Translations under genes and position numbers: made by a program
The notes under the pieces: generated by a model
The model's database searches: none
Told to the model about the DNA's origin: nothing
What the model saw: the letters and a program-made list of their open reading frames with translations, nothing else
Shown here: positions 8,258 through 17,178 of the stretch, piece by piece
Numbering within the stretch: position 1 is the stretch's first letter
How the letters are laid out: each line of letters starts with the position of its first letter
Source of the DNA: Streptomyces sp. S.PNR 29
GTDB taxonomy: Bacteria; Actinomycetota; Actinomycetes; Streptomycetales; Streptomycetaceae
Assembly: GCF_030386795.1 (NCBI RefSeq)
Contig: NZ_JANUQM010000002.1
Span: forward strand, 124,001 to 188,000
Length of the DNA: 64,000 nucleotides
Reading direction: 5' to 3'

Positions 8258-9772
8258 ATGCACACCGCTCGCTTCACCCTCGACCCCGCCTTCACCATCG
8301 GCGAGGTCGACCCCCGTCTCTTCGGCTCCTTCGTCGAACACCTCGGCCGCTGCGTCTACACCGGCATCTTCGAACCGGACCACCCCACCGCAGACGCCGA
8401 AGGCATCCGCACGGACGTCCTCGACCTGGTCCGCGAACTCGGCGTCACCGCCATCCGCTACCCCGGCGGCAACTTCGTCTCCGGCTACAAGTGGGAGGAC
8501 TCGGTCGGCCCCGTCGAGGACCGCCCCCGCCGCCTCGACCTCGCCTGGCACTCGACGGAGACCAACCGCTTCGGCCTCTCCGAATACATCGGCTTCCTGA
8601 GGAAGATCGGCCCCCAGGCCGAACCGATGATGGCGGTCAACCTCGGCACGCGCGGGGTGGCCGAGGCCCTGGAACTCCAGGAGTACGCCAACCATCCTTC
8701 GGGTACGGCCCTGTCCGACCTCCGGGCCGCCCACGGCGACAAGGACCCCTTCGGCATCCGCCTGTGGTGCCTCGGCAACGAGATGGACGGCCCCTGGCAG
8801 ACCGGCCACAAGACCGCCGAGGAATACGGCCGCATCGCCGCCGAGACGGCCCGCGCCATGCGGCAGATCGACCCGGGGGTCGAACTCGTCGCCTGCGGCT
8901 CGTCCGGCCAGGGCATGCCCACCTTCGCCGAGTGGGAGGCGAAGGTGCTGCAGGAGACGTACGACCTGGTCGACTACATCTCCCTGCACGCCTACTACGA
9001 GCCGGTCGACGGTGACGTGGACTCCTTCCTCGCCTCCGCCGTCGACATGGAGTCGTTCATCGACAACGTGGTCGCGACCTGCGACCACATCGGCGCCCGG
9101 CTGAAGTCCAAGAAGAAGATCAACCTCTCCTTCGACGAGTGGAACGTCTGGTACCTCTCCCGCTGGGAGCAGCACGCCAAGACCTTCACCCCCGACGACT
9201 GGCCGGAGGCCCCCCGCCTCCTGGAGGACAACTACAGCGTCATGGACGCGGTCGTCTTCGGCTCGCTCCTGATCGCCCTGCTCCGGCACGCCGACCGCGT
9301 CACGGTCGCCTGCCTCGCCCAGCTCGTCAACGTCATCGCCCCGATCATGACCGAGCCGGGCGGCCCGGCGTGGCGGCAGACGACGTTCTTCCCGTTCGCG
9401 CAGGCCGCCAAGTACGGGCGCGGCCAGGTCCTCGACGTCCGCGTGGACTCGCCGACGTACGAGACGGAGAAGTACGGCGAGGCCGACCTGCTGCACGCCA
9501 CCGCCGTACGCGCCGAGGACGGCTCGGTCACCGTCTTCGCCGTCAACCGCAGCCGCACCGGGCCGCTGCCGCTGGAGGTGGCCCTGAACGGCCTCGACCT
9601 CACGTCGGTCGTCGAGCACAGCGCGCTCGCCGACGCCGACCCGGACGCCCGCAACACCCTCGACGACCCCGAGCGGGTCACCCCGCACACGGTCGAGGGC
9701 ACGGCCCTCCAGAACGGCACGCTGAAGGCCGTCCTGGAGCCGCTGTCCTGGAACGTGATCCGGCTGGCGTAG
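8258..9772 (+). CDS. abfA: GH51 alpha-L-arabinofuranosidase (intracellular)
   Basis: This 504-residue protein has no signal peptide, so it acts in the cytosol. The GH51 TIM barrel shows the acid/base Glu175 in CLGNEMDG and the nucleophile Glu294 in SFDEWNVWY, followed by a C-terminal beta-sandwich. It removes terminal arabinofuranosyl residues from imported arabino-oligosaccharides. It is the last gene of the 4046-9772 operon, 79 nt after the GH43 gene, the gap being mostly the REP-like element. Length and motifs match the family well. The name abfA follows Streptomyces usage for GH51 enzymes. Confidence 0.93.
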   Translation: MHTARFTLDPAFTIGEVDPRLFGSFVEHLGRCVYTGIFEPDHPTADAEGIRTDVLDLVRELGVTAIRYPGGNFVSGYKWEDSVGPVEDRPRRLDLAWHSTETNRFGLSEYIGFLRKIGPQAEPMMAVNLGTRGVAEALELQEYANHPSGTALSDLRAAHGDKDPFGIRLWCLGNEMDGPWQTGHKTAEEYGRIAAETARAMRQIDPGVELVACGSSGQGMPTFAEWEAKVLQETYDLVDYISLHAYYEPVDGDVDSFLASAVDMESFIDNVVATCDHIGARLKSKKKINLSFDEWNVWYLSRWEQHAKTFTPDDWPEAPRLLEDNYSVMDAVVFGSLLIALLRHADRVTVACLAQLVNVIAPIMTEPGGPAWRQTTFFPFAQAAKYGRGQVLDVRVDSPTYETEKYGEADLLHATAVRAEDGSVTVFAVNRSRTGPLPLEVALNGLDLTSVVEHSALADADPDARNTLDDPERVTPHTVEGTALQNGTLKAVLEPLSWNVIRLA

Positions 9773-9797
9773 TCCCGTCGGAGCAGTCGGAACAGCG

Positions 9798-10910
9798 CTA
9801 GCGCTCGATGCGCACCTGGGCCGGTGGGTACGGCGACGAGGACGTCGTACCCACCGCCCAGTACTCCGCCGAACCGGGCACCGTCGCGAGGGCGGTGAGC
9901 AGCACCGGGGTCGTGGCGGCAGGGCCGCGCTCGCTCACCCAGGCCGCGCCGTCCCACCGCAGGTAGTGGGCCCGGGTCTGGTCCCAGAAGTCCCACCCCG
10001 CGATGCGGTCGGGCCCGCCCTGCGCGTCGCCGGCGATCGAGGTCAGCATGCCCACGGTGAACGGCGCCGTGACGTACGTCCAGGAGGTGCCGTCCCCGTG
10101 CAGGAGAGTGACGCTGGGCGGCTTTCCGGGCGGGCCGCCGACGCCGTACGAGTAGCCGGTGAGCCAGATGTCGTCGCGGGCCACGGGGAGCAGCCCGGTG
10201 ACGGTGGCGCGGATGCCGGGGGGCGCGGACAGCTCGGTCCACGCGGCGCCGTCCCAGCGGGCGACGAACGCGCTGTCGTAGACCCAGACGTCACCGCCGG
10301 CCGTCGCGCGGACCCCCGACGGGGTGGCGCTGGTGCCGCTCGGGGGCGCGGGCACCCATGTCCAGTCGCCGTCGTGGCCGTGCAGCAGCACGGAGCCGCT
10401 GCTGCGCCCGGAGATCCAGACGTGGCCGTCGGGACCGGTCGTGACCCCGGTGAGGGAGGTGCCCGACGTTCCCCGGCCGGGGAAGTCGGTGTCCTGCCAG
10501 GTCTGCCCGTCCCAGGTCAGCAGCCGGGCCCTGCCGGAGGCGTCGGCACCGACCGCCCAGGCGGAGCCGCCGGGGGTGGCGGCGACCGAGCGCAGCTGGC
10601 CGCTGAAACCCAGGTGGGCGAGGCCGGTGCGCGTCCAGGCGGTGCCGTCCCAGGCGAGGGCGAGCGGAGTGCCGCGCGTGCTGCCGTTGCGGCCCTCCTC
10701 GCCGACGGCCCAGGCGAGGGCGGGCCCGGCCGCGGCCACGCCCAGCAACTGGGCGGCCGGGGTGCAGTCGGGGGCCGGGACGGCCTGCCAGCCGTGAGGG
10801 TCCCCGAGGGGACGGGCGGGGGCCGCTGGTGCGGGCCCGCCGCTCGCCGGGACAAGGCCGAGCCCGGCCCCGGCACCGAGTAATCCGCTGATGAAACGCC
10901 GTCTTCGCAC
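9798..10910 (-). CDS. Secreted beta-propeller-like repeat protein
   Basis: About 370 residues from GTG 10910, which has GGAGG upstream. It begins with the Tat-like signal RRRRFISGLLGAG and an Ala/Pro-rich cleavage region. The mature part contains repeated units built on a W-D-G-x-x-W motif (WDGTAWTRTGL, WDGQTWQDTDF, WDGAAWTELSA, WDGAAWVSERG), as in bladed propellers. No catalytic motif is visible. It is convergent with abfA and the stop codons lie 25 nt apart. It lies downstream of the GH35 gene on the same strand, so a role in polysaccharide binding is possible but unproven. Confidence 0.7.
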   Translation of the reverse strand: MRRRRFISGLLGAGAGLGLVPASGGPAPAAPARPLGDPHGWQAVPAPDCTPAAQLLGVAAAGPALAWAVGEEGRNGSTRGTPLALAWDGTAWTRTGLAHLGFSGQLRSVAATPGGSAWAVGADASGRARLLTWDGQTWQDTDFPGRGTSGTSLTGVTTGPDGHVWISGRSSGSVLLHGHDGDWTWVPAPPSGTSATPSGVRATAGGDVWVYDSAFVARWDGAAWTELSAPPGIRATVTGLLPVARDDIWLTGYSYGVGGPPGKPPSVTLLHGDGTSWTYVTAPFTVGMLTSIAGDAQGGPDRIAGWDFWDQTRAHYLRWDGAAWVSERGPAATTPVLLTALATVPGSAEYWAVGTTSSSPYPPAQVRIER

Positions 10911-10999
10911 GGAGTTCCCCCTCCTTCTTCGGCGGTCTGGGGAGGCAACGGTGAACCAGCCTGCCGGAGAAGGCAATGCGCGGGGACGGCTCGATCCGG

Positions 11000-13681
11000 T
11001 CACACCGGTTCCACCGGCACTCCTCCCGCTGCCGCCCCCAGCAGCGTCAGGCGGACGCTCGCCGGTCCGGACGGGGTGGTCCCGTCGGACAGGACCGCCA
11101 GCGCCAGTGTGTTGGTGCCACGGGTGCGCAGGATCCCGTTCGGCAGGACGAAGGTGTGCTGCGGACCCACATCGTTGATGTACTGCCCCAGGTTCCAGCC
11201 GTTGAGGAAGATCTGGACGCGGTAGGCGCGGTCCGGATCGTCGTCGAGGACGAGCCCGACCGAGGCGTCGATGCCCGGGGGGACGGCCGTGCGGAAGGTG
11301 GTCCGGTACCAGGTCACCCCCTGCCGCCGGTCGTCCCGGGGCAGCTCGGCGGAGGCCCAGTCGCGGTCGTCGTACCCCGGCAGATGCCAGCCCTCGCGCT
11401 CGCCGTACAGCCCGCCGTTGTTCAGCGGCCCGCGCACGGGATCGGGCGCGGTCGCGCCCTGGAGCCGCCAACGGACCTTCGGGGAGGCCCCCTTGAAGGT
11501 GACCCCGGTCAGCCCGCGGGCCGCTGCGTCGTCGTCCTGCTGCATGCGCCGGACGAGCACGGACAGGACGTGGTCGTCGCGCTCGCGGAGCTTCTCCGGC
11601 ACGGGGAAGGTCGCCGTCGCCGTCCAACTGCCCTTTCCCGCCGTGCCGTTCTCCGGCACCGGCATCCGGTGGGTGCCCAGCGGCCTGCCGTCCAGCCAGG
11701 CCATCAGCAACCCCTGCGTGCCGGTGCTGTAGGCGAGCGACACGGAGTCGGCGCCCTCGGCGTCCGTGACGCGTCCCCGGTACCAGACGTCGCCGTAGTG
11801 GAAGCCGTAGTCGTCCGCGAAGAGGACGGGCTGCCCGTCGGGCACGGGGGTGGAGCCGGCCGAGGCGGTCCGGTCGGCGACCGTCCACGCCGCATCGTCG
11901 AAGTCCGGCGCCGACTCGGGGTTCTCCGCCCGCCGCCGCCAGCCCTCCAGCGGCGGCAGCGTCACCCGCGGGACCCCGGGCAGCAGGGCCAGGGCCAGCA
12001 GGCTGCCGGTGGCGCTGACGCGCGTGCGCACCGCGCCGCCGTTCCAGGTGACGTCGGTCAGGCCGCGCGGCCCCCACACCTCCAGGCCGGTCGGGTCGAT
12101 CGTGTCGCCGATGAGCTGCACGGTGCCGCCGCGCAGGGTGACGTTCCGGACCAGCGCCGGGCCGTAGACGAGGACCGGGCCCGACGGCGTCCGAAACGGC
12201 CACAGCCGCAGCGACGTCGCGTCGTCGGCGAAGAACAGCAGCAGCGGCCGGTCGGACCCGCCGCCCTCGACCCTGACGCGGCTCAGCCCGCCGGCCCCGA
12301 GCGGAACCGTCACACGCAGCTTGCCGTCGCTGTACGCCCACGCGGGCTCCACGTCCAGCCGCATCGGCGTCGGCTCGCTCGGGCACTCCAGCACGACCTG
12401 CGCCATCTCGCCGCGCCGCCCCGCGAACACGGCGATGTCCTGCTGCCCGGCGTTCAGGAACAGCATGGGCTGCACGGTGGAGAACGCCAGTTTCCGCTCC
12501 CCCAGGGGCAGCCCGGTGGCCAGCAGCTTGGCGTCCCGGGCCGCGACGGTCACCGGCACGTCGATCCCGGTGCCCGGCAGCGTCGCGGTGACCGCCTCGT
12601 CGGAGTCGTTGCGCAGGACGTACACCTGCGAGCCGGTGTCGGGGTTGGCCAGGTGGGACACCTCGATCCGCCGGTCCGTGGCCCGCACCCGCGCCGCACG
12701 GTCCAGCCGGGCGAAGTCCGGGACGTGGTGCAGCAGGTGCCCGAGCTGGTGCAGCGGGGCCAGCTCGGGGGTCTGCTTCCGCCCCTCGTCGATGGCCGCG
12801 CCGTAGTCGTACGACGTGTAGACGTCCGGCGCGGGCAGCCACCCCCACGAGGTGCCGCCGAACGCCATGGTGACCTCGTGCAGGGCGACACGGTCGGTCA
12901 GCTCGGCCAGGTGCTCCCGCCGCGCGTACGCCGCGCCCCGCACCCGCCGGGTCTCCGCGTACCCCTTGCCACCCCACGGATCCGGCCACCCGTCGGTGTG
13001 CCCGTTCCCGTCCGGGGCGTGCGGGAGAAGGGGTACGTCGATGCCGTCGGCGCGCACCTTGCCCCGGTACCGGTCCTCGACCTCGTACAGCAGGACCGTG
13101 CCTCTGCCCTTGGTGTACAGGTGGCGCACGGCTATGGAGTCCACCGCCGTCAGCCACGCGTCGACGTGCCGCTCCCGGCTCCCTTCCTCCACCGCCGTCA
13201 GCCAGCCCGGGAGGCCGCCGCGGTCGACGTCCGCGCCGATGGCCGGGCCGGGCCGCAGGATCACGTACAGGCCGGTCTCGGCGGCCGTGCGCAGGAACAG
13301 GTCCAGGTCCCGCACGCCGGTGAAGTCGTGGCGGCCGGGCGCGGGGGAGTGGTGGTTCCAGGCGACGCGGATGCCGACCGTGTTGTAGCCGTGGGCGCGC
13401 ATCTTCTCCAGCACGTCCCGCCACAGCGACGGGCTCGGCAGCCGGAAGGGATGCATTTCACCGGCCCACAGCACGAGGCGTTTGCCGTCGATCACCGCCG
13501 AGTACCGGTCGAAGCCGACCTCGTGCCGCGCCCCGTCGGCGCGCGGCGGACCCGGCGGTGGGCCGGTGGGCACCGTCCGGGCCGCGGAGGCCCGCGGTGT
13601 CGCACCGCCGCTGCCGCCGAGCGCGAGGCCGAGGACCGTGGTGCCGGCCAGGGCGCTGAATGTACGTCTGCTGAGCCCCAA
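11000..13681 (-). CDS. Secreted GH35 beta-galactosidase-like enzyme
   Basis: About 893 residues from TTG 13681, chosen because AGGAG lies 8 nt upstream and the product starts directly with the twin-arginine signal LSRRTFSALAG. The N-terminal TIM barrel has the GH35 opening WAGEMHPFRLPSPSLWRDVL and the acid/base region LLYEVEDRYRG, where the usual ENE is E-D-R, with the key Glu kept. Later domains include jelly-roll modules (WYRGRVTDAEG, WYRTTFRT) typical of large beta-galactosidases. It may trim galactan or arabinogalactan side chains in parallel with the arabinan system. An ATG further upstream (13816) would remove the signal-like start. Confidence 0.82.
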   Translation of the reverse strand: MGLSRRTFSALAGTTVLGLALGGSGGATPRASAARTVPTGPPPGPPRADGARHEVGFDRYSAVIDGKRLVLWAGEMHPFRLPSPSLWRDVLEKMRAHGYNTVGIRVAWNHHSPAPGRHDFTGVRDLDLFLRTAAETGLYVILRPGPAIGADVDRGGLPGWLTAVEEGSRERHVDAWLTAVDSIAVRHLYTKGRGTVLLYEVEDRYRGKVRADGIDVPLLPHAPDGNGHTDGWPDPWGGKGYAETRRVRGAAYARREHLAELTDRVALHEVTMAFGGTSWGWLPAPDVYTSYDYGAAIDEGRKQTPELAPLHQLGHLLHHVPDFARLDRAARVRATDRRIEVSHLANPDTGSQVYVLRNDSDEAVTATLPGTGIDVPVTVAARDAKLLATGLPLGERKLAFSTVQPMLFLNAGQQDIAVFAGRRGEMAQVVLECPSEPTPMRLDVEPAWAYSDGKLRVTVPLGAGGLSRVRVEGGGSDRPLLLFFADDATSLRLWPFRTPSGPVLVYGPALVRNVTLRGGTVQLIGDTIDPTGLEVWGPRGLTDVTWNGGAVRTRVSATGSLLALALLPGVPRVTLPPLEGWRRRAENPESAPDFDDAAWTVADRTASAGSTPVPDGQPVLFADDYGFHYGDVWYRGRVTDAEGADSVSLAYSTGTQGLLMAWLDGRPLGTHRMPVPENGTAGKGSWTATATFPVPEKLRERDDHVLSVLVRRMQQDDDAAARGLTGVTFKGASPKVRWRLQGATAPDPVRGPLNNGGLYGEREGWHLPGYDDRDWASAELPRDDRRQGVTWYRTTFRTAVPPGIDASVGLVLDDDPDRAYRVQIFLNGWNLGQYINDVGPQHTFVLPNGILRTRGTNTLALAVLSDGTTPSGPASVRLTLLGAAAGGVPVEPV

Positions 13682-13975
13682 GGGAGTGTCTCCTGTTGCC
13701 TGTGCGTGCCCGGTCGACGCTAGCGGCTGGCCGTCGCGTACGCTGCGGCGCCCCATGATGGCCGTACGAGCCGCCGCTCGCCTGGGAATGGCCGGAGATG
13801 GACCTGGCCGGTCCATGCCCGGATGCGTACGATGCGACCGCTCCCGTCCTTCACAGGCTCTTCATCTTTTCTCCACAGGCTGGGAGTGCGTGCGCTGCCT
13901 TGTTGGCATGCGCATGACGATCACGCGCACCTTCGCACGACTGTCGCCACCCCCCACGGAACGGATCGGAGAACC

Positions 13976-14626
13976 ATGGCCAGTGGCCTGCTCCTGAGCG
14001 GCGCGATCGCCGCGCTCGTCACCACCGGGCTGCCCGCGCAAGCCCCGTCCGACGGGTTCGTCGACCCGCCGCCGGACAAGATCGTCATCAAGGTCGCCAC
14101 GGTGAACGGCTCGGGCTGCCCGCAGGGCACCGCGGCCGTCGCCGTCTCCGAGGACAACACGGCCTTCACCGTGACCTACAGCGACTACCTCGCCCAGGCC
14201 GGGGGGAACTCCGACCCCACGGCGGCCCGCAGAAACTGCCAGCTCAGCCTGATCGTCCACGTCCCCCAGGGCTTCACCTACGCCATCGCCAGCGCCGACT
14301 ACCGCGGTTACGCCTCCCTGCAGAACGGCGCGAGCGGCGTCCAGCGAGCCTCGTACTACTTCCAGGGCTCCCCGAGCACGGCCGCCCGCAGCCACCCCTT
14401 CAACGGCCCCTACAACGACAACTGGCAGGCCACCGACACCACGGACTGGGCCCAACTCGTCTACGCGCCCTGCGGTGTCCAGCGCAACTTCAACATCAAC
14501 ACCGAGCTGCGGGTCAGCGCCGGGACGTCCGCGGCCGACAAGGTCAGCTTCATGACCATGGACTCCACGGACGGGGACATCAGCACGGTGTACCACATGG
14601 CGTGGAAGGAGTGCCCGGGGTCCTGA
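13976..14626 (+). CDS. Secreted DUF4360 protein
   Basis: A 216-residue protein with a short Sec signal (LLLSGAIAALVTTGLPAQA). The mature part contains VNGSGCPQGTAAVAVSEDNTAF and paired cysteines (NGSGCPQG, RRNCQL, APCGVQ, KECPGS), the pattern of DUF4360. The start at ATG 13976 follows GGAG at 4 nt. These are small exported proteins of unknown function in actinomycetes and fungi. It is transcribed divergently from the GH35 gene and separated from the convergent caspase-like gene by a strong hairpin. Confidence 0.85.
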   Translation: MASGLLLSGAIAALVTTGLPAQAPSDGFVDPPPDKIVIKVATVNGSGCPQGTAAVAVSEDNTAFTVTYSDYLAQAGGNSDPTAARRNCQLSLIVHVPQGFTYAIASADYRGYASLQNGASGVQRASYYFQGSPSTAARSHPFNGPYNDNWQATDTTDWAQLVYAPCGVQRNFNINTELRVSAGTSAADKVSFMTMDSTDGDISTVYHMAWKECPGS

Positions 14627-14633
14627 ACGGGAG

Positions 14634-14669
14634 GGGCCCGGAGCCGGGGACGTTCCCGGCTCCGGGCCC
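14634..14669. terminator. Bidirectional hairpin terminator
   Basis: A perfect 15-bp stem (GGGCCCGGAGCCGGG / CCCGGCTCCGGGCCC) with a 6-nt loop between the convergent genes 13976-14626 and 14677-16560. Confidence 0.85.
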
Positions 14670-14676
14670 TTGCACT

Positions 14677-16560
14677 TCAGGGCACGTCGACCGCCAGGGT
14701 GTAGAAGCGGGTGATCTGGTCGGCGTCGTTGTTGTCGTCGGTGACGAGGTACAGCGGCCGGCGGCCCTTGTGCCTGCCGTCCGTCAGGGGTGGGCCGAGG
14801 GCCATGCCCTCGACGTTCTCGAGGAGGGGGTTGACCTGGGGCTGGTTCGCCCTGGCGCCGGAGGGCGGGCAGTCGCCGAGGTCCACGAGTTCGCGTTTGC
14901 GGACGAAGGCGGAGGACGGCAGGCCTGCCAGGGAGGTGGCCGAGGCGACGTCCGGGAGGCCGTTCAGCGATACCTCGTAGATGCGCACGGTGTTGCCCTG
15001 GCCCTCGGTGTAGCCCCGCTCCAGGGCGAGGAAGCGTTCCCCGTCCCCGATCGGCGTGAGCTCCGCCAGCTGCCTGCCCGAGCCCGTCTCGTAGGCGATC
15101 TGACGGTCGGGGACGTAGCGGCCGCCCGGTGTGCCGGAGTAGCGGAGGATACGGATGCGGGCACGTCCCTGGTAGGAGCCGTCGCGGCTGAGGGGATCCT
15201 CCAGGCCGACGTACAAGTGCCGGCCGTCCGGGGAGAGCGCCAGTGATTCGAAGATCGCGTTGGTCTGCGCGGTGCCGTGCGGAGGGGGCCGGAACATGTC
15301 CGGCACCTTCAGTTCGTCCAGCGGCCGGCCCGTCTTGAGGTCGAAGCGGGTGACCGAGGGGGCGGCCTCCGAGGCCACGAGCGCCGTTCTGCCGCCCTTC
15401 TCCAGGGCGATCGCCTCGCCGTCGAAGCCCTCGGCGCCGTATGCGTCGCTGTTGTCCCGCAGCAGCTGTGTCATCGCCGTGATCCGGGGCTTCGGGGAGT
15501 GTCCCGGTTCGCCCAGGGAGAGGGAGTACAGCACCGGTGGTGAGTTGTCGGCCAGGGACAGCGCCGTGGAGGTGCCGGTCAGGGCGAGGGAGGAGAGGCC
15601 GTAGACGCCCTCGCCCTCGAACGTCGACTTGTCGAGGCGGTCCGAGAAGCCGAGGAGCGCGGCGCGCGGGGAGCAGGCGTCCGACGCGGCGCCGCCGTCG
15701 CCGGGCCACCACAGGGGAGACGTTCCCGCCACGGCCGCCAGCGCGACACCCAGGGCCACGGCCGCCACGCACCCCCTCCTGCGCCGTGGCGGCGGGTCGG
15801 GCGGCGCCTGCACCGCCACGTTGTGCACGAAAGGGAGCGGACCGATCCGGCCCCGGTCCTGCACCTGCGGCACGGGACGCTGCTTGTCCCGCAGGGAGTC
15901 CCGGACCTGGTCGTAGATCATGTCCAGGGTCAGGTACCGGTCCTTCTCCTGACCGTTCGTGCCCGGCACACCGTCCCGCAGGACGCGGACGAGCTCTCCG
16001 GTGAACGCCGTGCACTCCTCCTTGCGCGGGGCCAGCGCCTTGACGTTCTCCGCGGAGGACGTCACGACGTAGGTGCCGCGCACACCCGCCGCCGCGGACA
16101 GCGGTGTCTCCTTGCCCGCCATGTCGTCGATGGCGCGTCCGCTGTAGCAGCAGTCGAGGATGACGACGCGACGCCGGGCCCGGCTGAACTCCAGAAGGGC
16201 GTCCCGCAGCCATTCGTACGGCACCGCCGTGTGCCGTGCTCCGTACCTCGACCCGACGAGCGTGAGGTGCAGCGCGCCGTGCCGGTCGATGAACCCGTGC
16301 CCGGCGTAGTAGATGATCAGCGTGTCGCGCGCCAGCTTGGCCGCCTCGATGACCGGGTCGATCAGCTCGGCCGATGTCGCCGGATCGGCCTGCGTGAAAC
16401 ACCGTTCCTCGGGCAGGCCCAGGATCCTCTTGTCGCTCAGCACCTCCTTGAACCGGGTGAGGTTGTTGGCCACCGTCGGAAGTCCGGGGATGTGCCGGTA
16501 CGAGCCGACGCCGAGGAGGACGGCCGCGGAGGCGCCGGGGTCCGGTGGCGCCTCGGTCAC
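14677..16560 (-). CDS. Transmembrane caspase-like protease fused to an esterase-like phytase domain
   Basis: 627 residues from GTG 16560. Residues 1 to about 230 form a caspase/metacaspase fold with the His in YYAGHG (His88) and the Cys in LDCCYSG (Cys138). After a run of five basic residues a single transmembrane helix follows (about 263-285). Residues about 300-627 resemble the esterase-like/phytase-like propeller (FDGEAIAL, FESLALSPDGRHLYVGLED, NVEGMALGPPL). The charge pattern predicts a cytosolic protease and an outside propeller. It overlaps the EACC1 gene by GTGA. EACC1 proteins are known companions of peptidase effectors in actinobacterial conflict systems. The propeller could be a sensor; that is inference. 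Confidence 0.82.
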   Translation of the reverse strand: MTEAPPDPGASAAVLLGVGSYRHIPGLPTVANNLTRFKEVLSDKRILGLPEERCFTQADPATSAELIDPVIEAAKLARDTLIIYYAGHGFIDRHGALHLTLVGSRYGARHTAVPYEWLRDALLEFSRARRRVVILDCCYSGRAIDDMAGKETPLSAAAGVRGTYVVTSSAENVKALAPRKEECTAFTGELVRVLRDGVPGTNGQEKDRYLTLDMIYDQVRDSLRDKQRPVPQVQDRGRIGPLPFVHNVAVQAPPDPPPRRRRGCVAAVALGVALAAVAGTSPLWWPGDGGAASDACSPRAALLGFSDRLDKSTFEGEGVYGLSSLALTGTSTALSLADNSPPVLYSLSLGEPGHSPKPRITAMTQLLRDNSDAYGAEGFDGEAIALEKGGRTALVASEAAPSVTRFDLKTGRPLDELKVPDMFRPPPHGTAQTNAIFESLALSPDGRHLYVGLEDPLSRDGSYQGRARIRILRYSGTPGGRYVPDRQIAYETGSGRQLAELTPIGDGERFLALERGYTEGQGNTVRIYEVSLNGLPDVASATSLAGLPSSAFVRKRELVDLGDCPPSGARANQPQVNPLLENVEGMALGPPLTDGRHKGRRPLYLVTDDNNDADQITRFYTLAVDVP

Positions 16561-16976
16561 CGGTTGCCGTCTTCCGGAGACGGGGCGGGTGGGGAGTCCT
16601 CCGGGTCCTCCGGGGGCCGGTCCGTGTCCCGGAGGGTGTCCACGAACCGCTGCACCTCATCGGGGGTGGCGTCGGGCGGCAGCGTCACCGTCGTGCCGTC
16701 GTGCTCGATGACGATGGACGAACGGGGCCGCAGGGCCCGGCGCCACTCGACGATCGCGGCGCCGAGAAGGGCCAGTTGGAGAACGGACTCGAGGACGAGC
16801 TGCACGATGTCGAGGACGCCGCCCATGCTCGTGTCGTCGGTCTCGGTCTCGATGCCGCTCTCCCGCAACGAGATGTCCGCGTGGTGGTGCAGTTCCTGGT
16901 CCCTGATCAACCAGTCGTACAGCTGCTTGAGTTCGCCGCCGTCCGGATCGTCGGGCAGCCGTAGTCTGACGTCCAT
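16557..16976 (-). CDS. Effector-associated constant component (EACC1)-like protein
   Basis: 139 residues from ATG 16976, preceded by GAAGGAAGG. The order of elements is an acidic start (RLPDDPDGGELKQLYDWLI), a hydrophobic amphipathic helix (DIVQLVLESVLQLALLGAAI), a basic segment (EWRRALRPRS) and a short beta unit (IVIEHDGTTVTLPPDATPDE) with an acidic Pro-rich tail. This is the layout I recognise as EACC1, a small constant partner of variable effectors, often caspase- or trypsin-like, in Streptomyces conflict systems. The stop codon overlaps the start of the caspase-like gene (GTGA), so the pair is cotranslated. Confidence 0.75.
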   Translation of the reverse strand: MDVRLRLPDDPDGGELKQLYDWLIRDQELHHHADISLRESGIETETDDTSMGGVLDIVQLVLESVLQLALLGAAIVEWRRALRPRSSIVIEHDGTTVTLPPDATPDEVQRFVDTLRDTDRPPEDPEDSPPAPSPEDGNR

Positions 16977-17100
16977 GCCCTTCCTTCGCCCCCTGCTGGG
17001 TCGGGCCGATATGGATCGTTCCTGTGGCAACCACCGTTGCGCGCGGGGTGATTGACCTACCGACCAGCATACGGTTGCCGAGGCACAACCGCAGCGAACA

Positions 17101-17128
17101 CGCCCGCCCGGCGCGCGCCGGGCGGGCG
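17101..17128. repeat. Perfect 28-bp palindrome
   Basis: All 28 bases form a perfect inverted repeat of two 14-bp arms with no loop (left arm CGCCCGCCCGGCGC). It lies 124 nt upstream of the EACC1 start and next to the gene remnant at 17179-17293. As RNA it could be a terminator in either direction, or as DNA a protein site. Confidence 0.6.
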
Positions 17129-17178
17129 GTGGTGCTGTGTGGCGCTGGTGACGCCGGTCGTGCGTCGGCTACCGCTCG

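Noticed and set aside
9794..9805. Palindrome AGCGCTAGCGCT between abfA and the convergent gene as an operator or attachment site
   Set aside because: It overlaps the stop codon of the minus-strand gene, is only 12 bp and has no second copy in the window.
9798..13424. A 1208-codon open frame on the minus strand spanning two genes
   Set aside because: Its upstream two thirds is the shadow of the GH35 gene in another frame (Arg/Pro/Gly-rich). Only the last 370 codons, from GTG 10910 with a signal peptide, form a real gene.
10976..13723. A 915-codon open frame on the plus strand antisense to the GH35 gene
   Set aside because: Long antisense frames are routine in DNA with nearly all G/C third positions. 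The product is Gly/Arg/Val-rich without motifs, and there is no ribosome site.
13862..16660. A 932-codon minus-strand frame crossing the DUF4360 and caspase genes
   Set aside because: It runs antisense and out of frame to well-supported genes and ignores the terminator between them.
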